Part shown: in pieces, positions 53,655 to 62,276 of the stretch
Numbering within the stretch: position 1 is the first letter of the stretch
How the letters are laid out: each line of letters begins with the position of its first letter
Assembly: GCA_049682815.1 (NCBI GenBank)
Contig: JBAUII010000011.1
Span: forward strand, 27,512 to 91,511
DNA length: 64,000 nucleotides
DNA from: DASWID01 sp049682815
Lineage (GTDB): Bacteria; Desulfobacterota_D; UBA1144; Nemesobacterales; CSP1-2
Reading direction: 5' to 3'
Position numbers and translations under genes: made by a program
The notes under the pieces: generated by a model
The model's input: only the letters and a program-made list of their open reading frames with translations
Database searches by the model: none
Told to the model about the DNA's origin: nothing

Positions 53655-54617
53655 ATGGTATTATTTCTGGGCGAAGCAGAAGTTGAGGAGCTTTTGAACA
53701 TGGACGACGCTGTACATATAGTGGAAGAAACTTTGAAGCAACAGGGGAAAGGGAACATAATCAATCACCCCAGGAGGAGGATCAAGACACCAAAGAGTAT
53801 GCTTCATTATCTTTCCGGGGCCGTTCCGCATATGAATGTAATGGGATATAAAGCCTATACCTCGTCAAAAGCTGGAATAAAGTTCAGGATTTTTCTTCAT
53901 GATATCGAAACCGGAGAACTTCTGTCAATTATGGATGGAAACTACATGGGTATGATCCGAACGGGTGCCGTAACTTCTGTTGCGACAAAGCATATGTCTA
54001 GACCCGATTCATCACGGATAGGTATTTATGGCGCCGGCTGGCAGGCGAGGGGGCAGGCCATGGGTGTTTGTGCTGTGAGAAAAATTAAGAGTATGTCGGT
54101 GTATAGTCGAGATCCCGATAGGAGAAGAGCGTTTTGTGATGAGATGAGAAATCTTCTCGACATAGAAGTAATTCCGGCTGAAAATCCCGAAGATGTTCTA
54201 AAACAGGTCGATATACTCATAACAGCTACGACCTCAGTACAACCGGTGTTTGGTGGGGAGCGGTTGGGAGCCGGCGTGCATATAAACGCGATTGGAGGAA
54301 ATTTCCTGTTCAAACGCGAAATAGATGAGCGATGCGTGAGTAAGAGCGACGTAATTGTAGTTGAGTCAAAGGAGCAATCGAAGCTTGAAGCGGGTGAATT
54401 GATGCCATTGATAGAAAAGGGGAGGCTTTGGTGGGAGAAGATATATGAGCTTGGAGAGGTTGTTACGGGCAAGGTAAAGGGTAGGAATAACAGCGAAGAG
54501 ATAACTCTTTTTAAGTCTCTTGGCATCGCGATTGAAGATATCGCAGTTGCGGCCCATATTTACAAACTGGCGAAGTTAAAGTCTATCGGAAAGAAGTTGG
54601 ATATTCCTTCCATTTAG
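53655..54617 (+). CDS. Ornithine cyclodeaminase/mu-crystallin family protein
   Basis: A 320-residue NAD(P)-dependent enzyme. The N-terminal substrate domain has MDDAVHIVEETLKQ and HYLSGAVPHMNVMGYKAYTS with the conserved Lys. The Rossmann motif is GIYGAGWQARGQA. ITATTSVQPVFGGERLGAGV is the usual late block. Family members include ornithine cyclodeaminase, alanine dehydrogenase and lysine cyclodeaminase, and the proline-forming activity cannot be assumed. The ATG at 53655 was chosen because GAAGGAG lies seven bases upstream and the protein then starts MVLFLGEAEVEELL like its homologues. The 28-residue upstream extension of the frame looks non-native. Confidence 0.85.
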   Translation: MVLFLGEAEVEELLNMDDAVHIVEETLKQQGKGNIINHPRRRIKTPKSMLHYLSGAVPHMNVMGYKAYTSSKAGIKFRIFLHDIETGELLSIMDGNYMGMIRTGAVTSVATKHMSRPDSSRIGIYGAGWQARGQAMGVCAVRKIKSMSVYSRDPDRRRAFCDEMRNLLDIEVIPAENPEDVLKQVDILITATTSVQPVFGGERLGAGVHINAIGGNFLFKREIDERCVSKSDVIVVESKEQSKLEAGELMPLIEKGRLWWEKIYELGEVVTGKVKGRNNSEEITLFKSLGIAIEDIAVAAHIYKLAKLKSIGKKLDIPSI

Positions 54618-54876
54618 ACAGATACGGTCCCGTAAAAACATTATTTAGGTTTTTTCGAAAATTGATCAGGATATCGTGTCATTCCATAAATCGCTCCTAA
54701 GCAGGGATATTGAGATTTGATTCATAGGAGATTCCGATGAGAGAATTTTTCCAAACCCGACAGAATTGATGTTGATCCCGCTTGCTTTCCCCTTGTAATG
54801 GGTCTCAAAGCATCGCTCTTGATGGTATGTCAAAACAGCACTATAATACTGCTTCACGAATTGAATAGGTTGGTAT

Positions 54877-55527
54877 ATGGAAAAAAAGGTTCGAATAGGT
54901 TGGGATGTCTCTCACCTCGAGTTTACGATTGATGATCACTATTATTATTCTGTTTTAAAGTCTAAGATCATTGAATCAGGTGCATCAGTTACTACGCTAA
55001 AATCATTGGAATATCTTAACGGCTTCGATGTCTTAGTGCTCAACTATCCTGAGAAATCATTCGCCAAAAGAGAAGTCACGAAAGTTATGAATTTTATTGA
55101 AACAGGAAATAGAGTGGTAGTGTGTGGGTATTACAATAATGAGGATGGGATTGCAGACTGTATCAATTCTATCTCTACTCACTTTGGACTAACTTTGAAA
55201 AAGGATTGTGTCAGGGATAAGTTGAATAACTACAAAGGGGATGAGCTGCTCTTGGTTACTTCCAGAGTTTTATCCCACGATTACAAGGTCAGGAGGATAT
55301 TACTACCCTGCTGTTCATCGATCAAGATAAGAGGAAAATCAAATAGCGTGGTCGCAATGAGTCAAGGGTCGAAATCTCTTCCGGGGACGGAGGAAGTTAT
55401 TGCCGCGCAGTCTAACTTCGGCAGGGGTGAATTTATCCTTATAGGAACCTGCGTTTTCTGGGACAATTATTCTGTCTCTAGATACAGTAACCTAAGGTTT
55501 TCGACTAATCTTCTTCTTGGTAGGTGA
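54877..55527 (+). CDS. Unrecognised alpha/beta protein, possibly amidotransferase-like fold
   Basis: A 216-residue soluble protein I cannot assign. It alternates predicted strands and helices: KKVRIGWDVSH, a FDVLVLNYPE strand, a NRVVVCGYYNNED strand and a FILIGTCVFWDN strand near the end. The order (strand with Asp-Val, then VVVCGYY) recalls class I glutamine amidotransferase-like or DUF4350/ThuA-type folds in which a sheet is flanked by helices, but no catalytic Cys-His-Glu triad is visible. There is no signal peptide. The next gene, mtnP, starts 148 bases after it on the same strand. Confidence 0.5.
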   Translation: MEKKVRIGWDVSHLEFTIDDHYYYSVLKSKIIESGASVTTLKSLEYLNGFDVLVLNYPEKSFAKREVTKVMNFIETGNRVVVCGYYNNEDGIADCINSISTHFGLTLKKDCVRDKLNNYKGDELLLVTSRVLSHDYKVRRILLPCCSSIKIRGKSNSVVAMSQGSKSLPGTEEVIAAQSNFGRGEFILIGTCVFWDNYSVSRYSNLRFSTNLLLGR

Positions 55528-55674
55528 GTTATGTTTTTTTGGGAATAGAATATTTACTCAGTGGATTATTGAATTGATTTATCGTTGGTTAAATGCGGTT
55601 AGACATACACATCGATGTTGACCCTAATCAATGCGGGTGTTAATTTAAAGCAAAGAGTTTTCTTAGAGGCTTAA

Positions 55675-56529
55675 ATGAAGACGATAGGTGTAATAGGTGG
55701 GAGTGGGCTTTATAAATTAGACGGATTGAGGGAGGTCGAATCTATAAGGATCGAGACTCCTTGGGGATATCCCTCGGACGATTTGGTGGTTGGGAAATTG
55801 GGGGCTACCAAAATGGTTTTTCTACCCAGACATGGACGGGGTCATCATATAATTCCTTCTGAAATCAACTATCGCGCCAACATTTATGCACTCAAGACGC
55901 TTGGAGTTGATTTTATAATTTCAGTTAGTGCGGTAGGCAGTATGAAAGAGGAGATTGCTCCTGGCCATATCGTTATCCCTAATCAATTTTATGATAACAC
56001 CAGAAGCAGGGTATCAACCTTCTTTGGCAATGGTTTAGTCGCCCATGTTTCAATGGCCGATCCTGTCTGTCCTGTGCTATCGGAAAACCTATATAAGGCA
56101 TCTTTAAAATTTGGGGCTACAGTTCACAAAGGGGGGGTCTATATTTGTATAGAGGGTCCCCAGTTCTCGTCCAGGGCCGAGAGCTTTATATACAGGAAGT
56201 GGGGAGTCGATGTAATTGGGATGACTAATATGCCTGAGGCAAAACTTGCCCGCGAGGCCGAGATTTGTTATGCGACCCTGGCCCTTTCCAGTGATTATGA
56301 TTGCTGGCGGGATGGCCATGACGACGTATCGGTTGAAGACATTCTTGAAATACTTGAAAAAAACTCGGAACTCTCAAAAGAAGTTATTAAAGAAGTCGTG
56401 CAGATTATAGAGGAAAATAGAACTTGCGTATGTTCTAGGGCACTCCAGAATGCCATCATAACTTCAAAAGAATCTATAAGCGAAGCGGTAAGAGAAAAAC
56501 TCTATCCGTTGATTAGAGATTATATCTAA
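55675..56529 (+). CDS. mtnP: S-methyl-5'-thioadenosine phosphorylase
   Basis: A 284-residue purine nucleoside phosphorylase family enzyme that cleaves methylthioadenosine, the by-product of polyamine synthesis, into adenine and methylthioribose-1-phosphate. The phosphate-binding opening is GVIGGSGLYKL, LPRHGRGHHIIPSEINYRAN is diagnostic, and EGPQFSSRAES and MTNMPEAKLAREAEICYA define the substrate pocket. SDYDCW replaces the more common TDYDCW of MTA enzymes, still with both Asp residues. The stop overlaps the ATG of the PfkB gene (TAATG), so they are coupled. A salvage role next to a sugar kinase is likely. Confidence 0.92.
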   Translation: MKTIGVIGGSGLYKLDGLREVESIRIETPWGYPSDDLVVGKLGATKMVFLPRHGRGHHIIPSEINYRANIYALKTLGVDFIISVSAVGSMKEEIAPGHIVIPNQFYDNTRSRVSTFFGNGLVAHVSMADPVCPVLSENLYKASLKFGATVHKGGVYICIEGPQFSSRAESFIYRKWGVDVIGMTNMPEAKLAREAEICYATLALSSDYDCWRDGHDDVSVEDILEILEKNSELSKEVIKEVVQIIEENRTCVCSRALQNAIITSKESISEAVREKLYPLIRDYI

Positions 56530-57431
56530 TGAGTGTATTGGTCGTTGGTTCAATTGCGCTTGATGACATCGAAACCCCTTTTGGTAAAAGGAAGGGAATC
56601 CTCGGTGGTTCCGCATCCTATTTCTCCATCGCAGCGAGTAATTTTACCGAGGTTAAAATTGTTGCCGTCGTCGGCGAGGATTTTCCCGATGTTCATCTAA
56701 AAATGTTTCAGTCCTATAATATTGACTTACAGGGCGTTAAAAAGGCCCCTGGAGAGACGTTTAGATGGCAGGGGAAATACGGATACGATCTTAACGAGCC
56801 GGTTACATTGGGTACATACCTGAACGTTTTTGAAACCTTCGAGCCAGTAATACCAGATGATTATAGTCAGGAAGATTATGTATTTCTAGCAAATATTGAC
56901 CCAGAACTGCAGTTAAATGTGCTGGATCAGGTTAAGGCTCCAAAGGTCGTGGCACTGGATACGATGAATTACTGGATCGAGAATAAACCATTAGAGCTTA
57001 AAAAGGTCCTGGAACGTGCGAATGTTCTGATTGTTAATGATTCGGAGACGAGGGAATTAGCGAAAGAACCGAGGATCACCAGGGCGGCTAGAATTATCAT
57101 GAATATGGGGCCCGAGGTTCTTATAGTGAAAAGGGGGGAATACGGTGCATTGTTGTTTTCAAAGGACGGAATATTTTGGGCCCCTAGTTATCCACTTGAG
57201 GAAGTCGTTGATCCAACAGGGGCTGGAGATTCATTCGCCGGGGGATTTATGGGTTATATCGCAGGTAACGATATCCGAGATACTGCTGGATTTAAAAGGG
57301 CCGTGGTTCATGGAAGCGTGATTGCCTCGTTTACTGTCGAGGATTTCAGTGTAGATAGATTGATATTATTGAAAGACGTGGAAATAGAAACCAGGTATCA
57401 AGCGTTTCTAAAACTTTCCAATCTGGATTAA
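56529..57431 (+). CDS. PfkB family carbohydrate/nucleoside kinase
   Basis: A 300-residue ribokinase-fold kinase. The N-terminal substrate region has GSIALDDIETPFGKRKGILG and GGSASYFSIAASN, and the C-terminal anion hole and catalytic Asp are in VVDPTGAGDSFAGGF. Its gene overlaps mtnP by one base, a pairing seen in many related bacteria, so the substrate probably relates to methylthioadenosine salvage or to adenosine, which would link it to the same pathway. Sugar kinases of other specificity remain possible. The next gene, a TPR lipoprotein, starts one base after its stop. Confidence 0.88.
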   Translation: MSVLVVGSIALDDIETPFGKRKGILGGSASYFSIAASNFTEVKIVAVVGEDFPDVHLKMFQSYNIDLQGVKKAPGETFRWQGKYGYDLNEPVTLGTYLNVFETFEPVIPDDYSQEDYVFLANIDPELQLNVLDQVKAPKVVALDTMNYWIENKPLELKKVLERANVLIVNDSETRELAKEPRITRAARIIMNMGPEVLIVKRGEYGALLFSKDGIFWAPSYPLEEVVDPTGAGDSFAGGFMGYIAGNDIRDTAGFKRAVVHGSVIASFTVEDFSVDRLILLKDVEIETRYQAFLKLSNLD

Positions 57432-57432
57432 T

Positions 57433-58188
57433 ATGAAGACAAATATACTATTTTTATCAATTATTTTACTGCTGATTTCTTGCGGTGGAAAAAAGACGGG
57501 AGAAGCTAACAAAGATCAAAGAATATCCGAGTACAAGTCGCTAGCGATTGCTTCAATTTATCGTAGAAATTTTCAGCAGGCGTTGGAGGACATACGAGCA
57601 ATTGAGGCCGTGGATAGTAATGACCCTGAGTTGTATCTTATTAAAGGGCTTATATTCTTCGGTTTAAAGGATTATGGTAGTGCCGAGGCATCGTATAAGA
57701 GGGCATTAGAGATTAAGTCAGACTATTCAGAGGCTAGATATAACTTGTGTGGTCTGTATTTAAAGCTCGATAAGTTGGATAGCGCCATAGAACAGTGTGA
57801 GAAAGCTTCCACGGATATCCTTTATAGATCAAGGGATAAGGCGCTTACTAGTTTAGGTGTTGCGTATTATAAAAAGGGCGACGTACAAAAGGCCAAGGAA
57901 TACTATGATAAGTCCCTTGAAATAAATCCGGCTTTGGTTTACACTCACAATGAGCTCGGCAAGCTTTATATGTCGGCTGGGGATTATCAGCGTGCGGTGG
58001 AGGAATTTAAAAGGGCCACGTTTGGATATGAGTTGTATGATGAGGCGTTATTTAATTTAGGGGTTTGTTATCTAAAGCTTGGAAAAACTGTCGAGGCGTG
58101 TGAATCGTTTAAGAGAGTTGTTGAGATTTCTAGTTTGAGTGAATATGGTATGAATGCTAGTAAGTATGTTAATACGATATGTAATTAA
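57433..58188 (+). CDS. TPR repeat lipoprotein
   Basis: A 251-residue protein with a lipoprotein signal peptide: a hydrophobic helix leads to ILLLISCGGKK with Cys17. Residues about 35-250 form six or so TPR-like repeats, for instance KDYGSAEASYKRALEIKSDYSEA, whose shorter cores recur at regular 34-residue spacing. TPR lipoproteins serve as scaffolds for protein complexes at the outer membrane or in the periplasm (the PilF/NlpI type of role is one example). The gene is packed against the PfkB gene but its link to salvage is not evident. Six-gene tight packing suggests only shared transcription. Confidence 0.8.
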   Translation: MKTNILFLSIILLLISCGGKKTGEANKDQRISEYKSLAIASIYRRNFQQALEDIRAIEAVDSNDPELYLIKGLIFFGLKDYGSAEASYKRALEIKSDYSEARYNLCGLYLKLDKLDSAIEQCEKASTDILYRSRDKALTSLGVAYYKKGDVQKAKEYYDKSLEINPALVYTHNELGKLYMSAGDYQRAVEEFKRATFGYELYDEALFNLGVCYLKLGKTVEACESFKRVVEISSLSEYGMNASKYVNTICN

Positions 58189-58218
58189 TACTAGATCGAC
58201 TATTAGGGAGGGAAAAGC

Positions 58219-58515
58219 ATGGCAAAAAAAACATCTAATGATATGGTAAGGGGGTTTAAAGAATTATTTGGAAATCCCAAGTGGATGGAAAAATTTGAAA
58301 AAACTGTCGACAGTCAATTTAAGACATTAAAAAGCACAATTGACAAAAATCTAGAGAAAGCAACTCGGGGTCTTAATATCACAACTAAGAAAGATTTAAA
58401 CGCGCTTAATTCAAAGATTAGGGCTTTGGAAAAGAGGATAGAGAATCTAGAGGAAGCGAAGAAACGACGTGCCACACGGAAAAGGTCTAAGAAATTGGAG
58501 CATCAAAGCGTATAA
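58219..58515 (+). CDS. Small phasin-like or coiled-coil protein
   Basis: A 98-residue, very basic protein. Residues about 5-50 form a helix with EKTVDSQFKTLKSTIDKNLE, and residues about 60-85 a coiled coil (LNALNSKIRALEKRIENLEE), joined by a LNITTKKDLNAL turn. The tail is Lys/Arg-rich (RRATRKRSKKL). The layout resembles granule-associated PhaF/phasin-type proteins or UbiK-like accessory factors, both of which have such a turn and coiled coil. No PHB genes are in the window. GGGAGGGAAAAGC precedes the ATG, a strong ribosome binding site. Its stop faces that of hldE. Confidence 0.6.
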   Translation: MAKKTSNDMVRGFKELFGNPKWMEKFEKTVDSQFKTLKSTIDKNLEKATRGLNITTKKDLNALNSKIRALEKRIENLEEAKKRRATRKRSKKLEHQSV

Positions 58516-58599
58516 CTGAGATACTGAACATCATTCCTTTTTCTCATAAAATATTCTCAAAGATTCAATCCCTTGTCAAAATTCAGTTGTATTAACGCG

Positions 58600-60060
58600 C
58601 TAATTTGAATGTTTTATCTTGCTTAAAAGTGTGGAAGTCGAAATCCCTTTGAGTTGTTCGATAAACTTTACCTCCCCCCCATAACTTTCAACGAATTCAC
58701 GTCCAATGACCTTTTTATGTTTGTAATCGCTACCCTTGATCAGTATGTCTGGTTTTATCATTTCAATTAATTCAAGCGGAGTATCTTCAGCGAAAACAAC
58801 AACAAAGTTTACACATTCCAACTCTGCAATCATTCGTGCTCTATCTAACGCGGGTATATATGGTCTTTGCTCTCCTTTGATCCTTTTAACTGAATCGTCG
58901 TCGTTGATTCCAACTATTAATATGTCTCCAAAATTTTTAGCTTCATTCAGCAGGTGTAAATGTCCTTTATGAAAAAGGTCAAAACAGCCATTAGTGAACG
59001 TAATTTTCTTTTTTTCATTTCTTAACTGGGATAACAATTCAAGGAGAAAGTTTCTGGAAACTATTTTTTGGAGTTTCAGATTTCTATTATTGACTAAGGC
59101 GTTGAGTAGATCTCTTTGTGTGATGTTAACTGTTCCAACCCTTCCAACCGCCATTCCTGCGGCTGCATTCGCGATTCTCACCGAATCTTCCCATGACTTA
59201 GACGACAGGTACGAAAGCGTGAGAACACTAACAACTGTGTCGCCTGCCCCCGTAACATCGAAGATCTCTCTTGCATTCGAGTGCACAGTGTTTATGTTTT
59301 GTCCCCTTACACAGTAACTTATTCCCTCCTTGCCTCTAGTTATTATGATATTGTCGATACCCGTTATTTTACTCAACTTTTTCATGGCTTTTTTTATTGC
59401 CGCTTCACCGACAATATTAAAACCGCAAACCTCTTCCGCTTCCGTCTGATTCGGTGTTATCACACTTGCACCCTTGTACTTCGTAAAATCTCTGCCCTTG
59501 GGATCAACAGCAACAAATATGTTTTTCACCCTGGGATGTTTTATGATGGCTTTACATAATTCATTTGTTACTAGCCCTTTGGCGTAGTCTGAGATTATAA
59601 TTCCGTCTGGCTTAAATTTATGGATTGAGTCTATGCAGGATCTGACTATCTTCTTCCTTGTTATATCAGAAATTAGGTCATCCTGTTCATGATCTATTCT
59701 CAAAATCTGCTGATTTCGAGAGATAATCCTGGTTTTCGTTGTTGTAATTCTTTCGGGCTCGGTAATTATGTCACCGACATCTATTTCAGTTTGCTTTAAA
59801 AGTTCTGATAATTTATTGCCATTATCATCATTGCCTATTATTCCGAAGATTTTCACACATGCGCCAAGGCTCATCAAATTAGCAGCAACGTTTCCTGCAC
59901 CGCCGATTGATATACGTTCATCTTTTGCGTTTAATACGGGGACCGGCGCTTCCGGAGATATTCTTGAAACACTACCGGCAATAAAGCGGTCAAGCATAAT
60001 ATCCCCTATAACGATTATTCTCTGCTTCTCAAAGTTGCTCAAAACTGATAAAGTATCCAT
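58600..60060 (-). CDS. hldE: Bifunctional heptose-7-phosphate kinase/heptose-1-phosphate adenylyltransferase HldE
   Basis: A 486-residue fusion in ADP-heptose synthesis for the lipopolysaccharide core. The N-terminal ribokinase-like domain (about 1-325) has GDIMLDRFIAGSVSRISPEAP, SIGGAGNVAANL and the catalytic DVTGAGDTVVSV. The C-terminal nucleotidyltransferase domain (about 345-480) has TNGCFDLFHKGHLHLL and the KxDxL-like ILIKGSDY. The kinase makes heptose 1,7-bisphosphate and, after a phosphatase step, the second domain makes ADP-heptose. This is good evidence for a Gram-negative envelope. It is last in the minus-strand run, 31 bases after the DUF1844 stop. Confidence 0.93.
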   Translation of the reverse strand: MDTLSVLSNFEKQRIIVIGDIMLDRFIAGSVSRISPEAPVPVLNAKDERISIGGAGNVAANLMSLGACVKIFGIIGNDDNGNKLSELLKQTEIDVGDIITEPERITTTKTRIISRNQQILRIDHEQDDLISDITRKKIVRSCIDSIHKFKPDGIIISDYAKGLVTNELCKAIIKHPRVKNIFVAVDPKGRDFTKYKGASVITPNQTEAEEVCGFNIVGEAAIKKAMKKLSKITGIDNIIITRGKEGISYCVRGQNINTVHSNAREIFDVTGAGDTVVSVLTLSYLSSKSWEDSVRIANAAAGMAVGRVGTVNITQRDLLNALVNNRNLKLQKIVSRNFLLELLSQLRNEKKKITFTNGCFDLFHKGHLHLLNEAKNFGDILIVGINDDDSVKRIKGEQRPYIPALDRARMIAELECVNFVVVFAEDTPLELIEMIKPDILIKGSDYKHKKVIGREFVESYGGEVKFIEQLKGISTSTLLSKIKHSN

Positions 60061-60091
60061 GCTATGGGGAATAGCTTTTCATGGAGGAGAA

Positions 60092-60388
60092 TTATTTTTT
60101 TTCGGAACCGATGTCTTTCACGTATTTCATTCTTAAATTATAAAGTACATCGTCTAGGAGTTTTTGTTCTTCTCCATCGAGGTTGCCTACGGTCTTACTC
60201 TTAATTATTTCCAGAATTTCAATTGTATGTTTTGCCGCGGAGAAATTGACTAATCGTTCTCTGGACTGAGGATCGGGTATATCTCCAAGGTGTATCAGAG
60301 CTGAAGCATTGAGTGAGAGGACAAAATTCGAGAAATCTAATTTCAATGAGCCACTTTTCGGCGATCTTCCTTTGTCTTCGTCTCCCAT
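60092..60388 (-). CDS. DUF1844 domain protein
   Basis: A 98-residue protein of the DUF1844 family. The core reads LDFSNFVLSLNASALIHLGD, followed by an IDxLxxxxxxxTxGNL-type block (TIEILEIIKSKTVGNLDGEE) and LLDDVLYNLRMKYV. The function is not known. It starts 24 bases after the MerR-type gene and ends 31 bases before hldE, so it is in the same transcript. The N-terminal 14 residues are charged and probably disordered. Confidence 0.85.
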   Translation of the reverse strand: MGDEDKGRSPKSGSLKLDFSNFVLSLNASALIHLGDIPDPQSRERLVNFSAAKHTIEILEIIKSKTVGNLDGEEQKLLDDVLYNLRMKYVKDIGSEKK

Positions 60389-60411
60389 GGTGACTGCCTC
60401 CCATAATAATT

Positions 60412-60708
60412 TTATTCTCGTATGTTCTCATCAATATACTTGAAAAGTTTATATATCACATCATCGGCCTCTGTTTTCATACTAAACATTCGATCGCTTA
60501 TCTCTAATATTACTTCTATGCCAGCAAAGTTAACTCCCATTTCCTGGAGATCCTTGGCGAGGAAAAGCTTTCTCATGTCTCTTTCTGTGTAGAACACTTC
60601 GTTACCTTCGTCCACGGGATATAGCACCTCGGCTTCTTGAAGCCGTTTAATGAAGCTGGGGGTCACTCCCACTATCTCCAACAATGATCTAAATGAGTAG
60701 AGTTTCAT
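60412..60708 (-). CDS. MerR family chaperone-associated regulator (CbpM/HspR-like)
   Basis: A 98-residue protein with a MerR-type helix-turn-helix (SLLEIVGVTPSFIKRLQEAEVL and YTERDMRKLFLAKDL). It ends in a short helical tail (DRMFSMKTEADDVIYKLFK). Its ATG overlaps the stop codon of the dnaJ-like gene by four bases. MerR-type partners of CbpA (CbpM) or of the heat-shock set (HspR) act as modulators or repressors. Context makes a regulatory role in this heat-shock cluster likely, but the HspR operator motif was not seen. Confidence 0.78.
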   Translation of the reverse strand: MKLYSFRSLLEIVGVTPSFIKRLQEAEVLYPVDEGNEVFYTERDMRKLFLAKDLQEMGVNFAGIEVILEISDRMFSMKTEADDVIYKLFKYIDENIRE

Positions 60709-61634
60709 CTCATATATTTTTCTAAATATGATCTTGGGTTGTATGGGTTTGAATTTCGTAATTCTTCAAATGTGTTTTTCGTTCTTTCGTTGATTGTTTC
60801 AGGCATAACTATCTTAAGGACAACATATTGGTCGCCTCGCTGTCCGGTCCTTAAATTTTCAACACCCTTACCCTTAAGCCTGAGCTTGGTTCCGTTCTGT
60901 ACATTAGGAGGAACTGTTAATGTAGCTGAACCATCTATTGTTGGGACGGTTATATGGGCACCCAGTGCAGCCTCGTAAAAGGTTATAGGGAGTTCGATAT
61001 AAATATCGTCTTTCTTCCTGCCGAAAATGGGGTGGGGCTCGACCTTGATTCTCAGGAAGAGATCACCACTTGTTCCTCTGCCTTCTTCTCCCTTTCCTTT
61101 AACCCTAATTCTTGACCCGTCATCAACACCGGCGGGAATCTTCACCGACAGGGTCTCTGTGACAACTTTACCATCCTTGGTCTGTTTAGAAATTGTTAAA
61201 TCTCTGGTGCCGCCCTTGATAGCAGCTTCAAAATCGATTGTAACTTGGTATTCGATGTCACGGCCTCTACTTGGGCCTCTCTCGGTCCGTCTAGACCCAA
61301 AAATATCTCCAAATAGATTCTCAAATCCGCCTAGATCACCAATATCGAATTCAAATCCACCGGGAGACCCTTCTGCCCATCTCCACGTAGTTCTTCCAGG
61401 TCCCGGCTGAAAATCGGCGGTGCCAAATGTATCATAATTTTTCCGCTTTTCCTCATTGGATAGTACTTCATTGGCCTCTTGTATTTCCTTGAATTTTTGT
61501 TCTGCGTCTTTATTTCCGGGATTTAAGTCAGGATGGTATTTTCTCGCAAGCTTACGATAAGCTTTCTTTATTTCTTCTTTTGTAGCGTTTCTAGAGACAC
61601 CTAAAATGCTGTAATAATCCTTCTTTGGAGTCAT
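60705..61634 (-). CDS. cbpA: CbpA-type DnaJ co-chaperone (no zinc finger)
   Basis: A 309-residue J-domain protein. The J domain (about 1-70) has the invariant HPD in KYHPDLNPG. A Gly/Phe-rich linker (about 72-120) follows, and two C-terminal beta domains for substrate binding include VKIPAGVDDGSRIRVKGKGEE and LPITFYEAALGAHITVP. The four CxxCxGxG zinc motifs of DnaJ itself are missing, as in CbpA. It recruits Hsp70 to clients; no dnaK is in the window. A strong stem-loop lies between it and the upstream hsp20 gene. The overlapping MerR gene suggests coupled expression. Confidence 0.9.
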   Translation of the reverse strand: MTPKKDYYSILGVSRNATKEEIKKAYRKLARKYHPDLNPGNKDAEQKFKEIQEANEVLSNEEKRKNYDTFGTADFQPGPGRTTWRWAEGSPGGFEFDIGDLGGFENLFGDIFGSRRTERGPSRGRDIEYQVTIDFEAAIKGGTRDLTISKQTKDGKVVTETLSVKIPAGVDDGSRIRVKGKGEEGRGTSGDLFLRIKVEPHPIFGRKKDDIYIELPITFYEAALGAHITVPTIDGSATLTVPPNVQNGTKLRLKGKGVENLRTGQRGDQYVVLKIVMPETINERTKNTFEELRNSNPYNPRSYLEKYMR

Positions 61635-61652
61635 ATATACTTAATATAATAA

Positions 61653-61691
61653 GAGCTACCCTGCCGACTCGTCTTCCAGCAGGGTAGCTTT
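61653..61691 (-). terminator. Stem-loop terminator downstream of hsp20
   Basis: AGCTACCCTGC at 61654-61664 pairs with GCAGGGTAGCT at 61679-61689, an 11-bp G+C-rich stem with a 14-base loop. On the minus strand it lies eight bases after the hsp20 stop and is followed by a T-containing CTTATTATATTAAG. It probably terminates or attenuates hsp20 transcription, leaving dnaJ expression to read-through or an unseen promoter. Confidence 0.7.
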
Positions 61692-61698
61692 AAAGGAA

Positions 61699-62151
61699 CT
61701 AGTTAACCTCAACTGCTATTCTCTTAGGCTTTGCCTCTTCTTTTTTCGGAAGAGTTAGATCCAGAATCCCATCTCTAAATGTTGCCTTTATCTTTGTAGA
61801 GTCGACATTTTGGGGAAGACTAAAGCTTCTGACGAATTTTCCATAGGTACGCTCGACCCTTAAGTATTTATCCCTTGGCACCTTTTCTTCAAACTTCTTT
61901 TCGCCCTTAATAATGAGGGTGTTGTCTTCTATACCAATCTCAATATCGTCTTTATTGAGACCGGGAAGATCGGCACTCACGACGAAGGAGTCGTCCGTTT
62001 CATGGATATCAACTGGAGGAGACCAGGCGCCTGTCGCTAATTCCTCATCACCTGTGGGAACTGATCTCATCGTCTCATCAAACATTTTGTTTATTCTCTC
62101 TTGGAGAGATCCGAAGTCACTCCATGGATCCCATACCCTTAGTCTAACCAT
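61699..62151 (-). CDS. Hsp20/alpha-crystallin family small heat-shock protein
   Basis: A 150-residue holdase chaperone. The alpha-crystallin domain (about residues 43-140) includes VDIHETDDSFVVSADLPGL, KDDIEIGIEDNTLIIKGEKK and a VRSFSLPQNVDSTKIKATF strand; the C-terminal KPKRIAVEVN end has the IxI/V-type tail used in oligomer formation. It binds unfolding proteins without ATP. A very good ribosome binding site (CAGGGAGGTAATTAAA) precedes the ATG, suggesting strong expression. It is the first gene of the heat-shock set. Confidence 0.95.
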   Translation of the reverse strand: MVRLRVWDPWSDFGSLQERINKMFDETMRSVPTGDEELATGAWSPPVDIHETDDSFVVSADLPGLNKDDIEIGIEDNTLIIKGEKKFEEKVPRDKYLRVERTYGKFVRSFSLPQNVDSTKIKATFRDGILDLTLPKKEEAKPKRIAVEVN

Positions 62152-62189
62152 TTTAATTACCTCCCTGTATAGAATTTTCTAACATTTCT

Positions 62190-62217
62190 AAGATAATCAT
62201 AGTCTCTCGTGAATCAA
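62190..62217 (-). promoter_or_regulatory. Candidate promoter of hsp20
   Basis: On the minus strand, TTGATT (62212-62217) and TATCTT (62190-62195) are separated by 16 bases and lie 38-66 bases upstream of the start codon. It is only a loose sigma-70-type match; a sigma-32 or CIRCE-type element was not seen. Confidence 0.3.
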
Positions 62218-62276
62218 GGAAATAATTGTAAAAAAAACATGAAAAGTCAGGGGATATAACTGATTGGAACTCTGCG

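Noticed and set aside
62152..62276. CIRCE or HspR operator upstream of hsp20
   Set aside because: Neither the TTAGCACTC repeat nor the CTTGAGT/ACTCAAG repeat is present.
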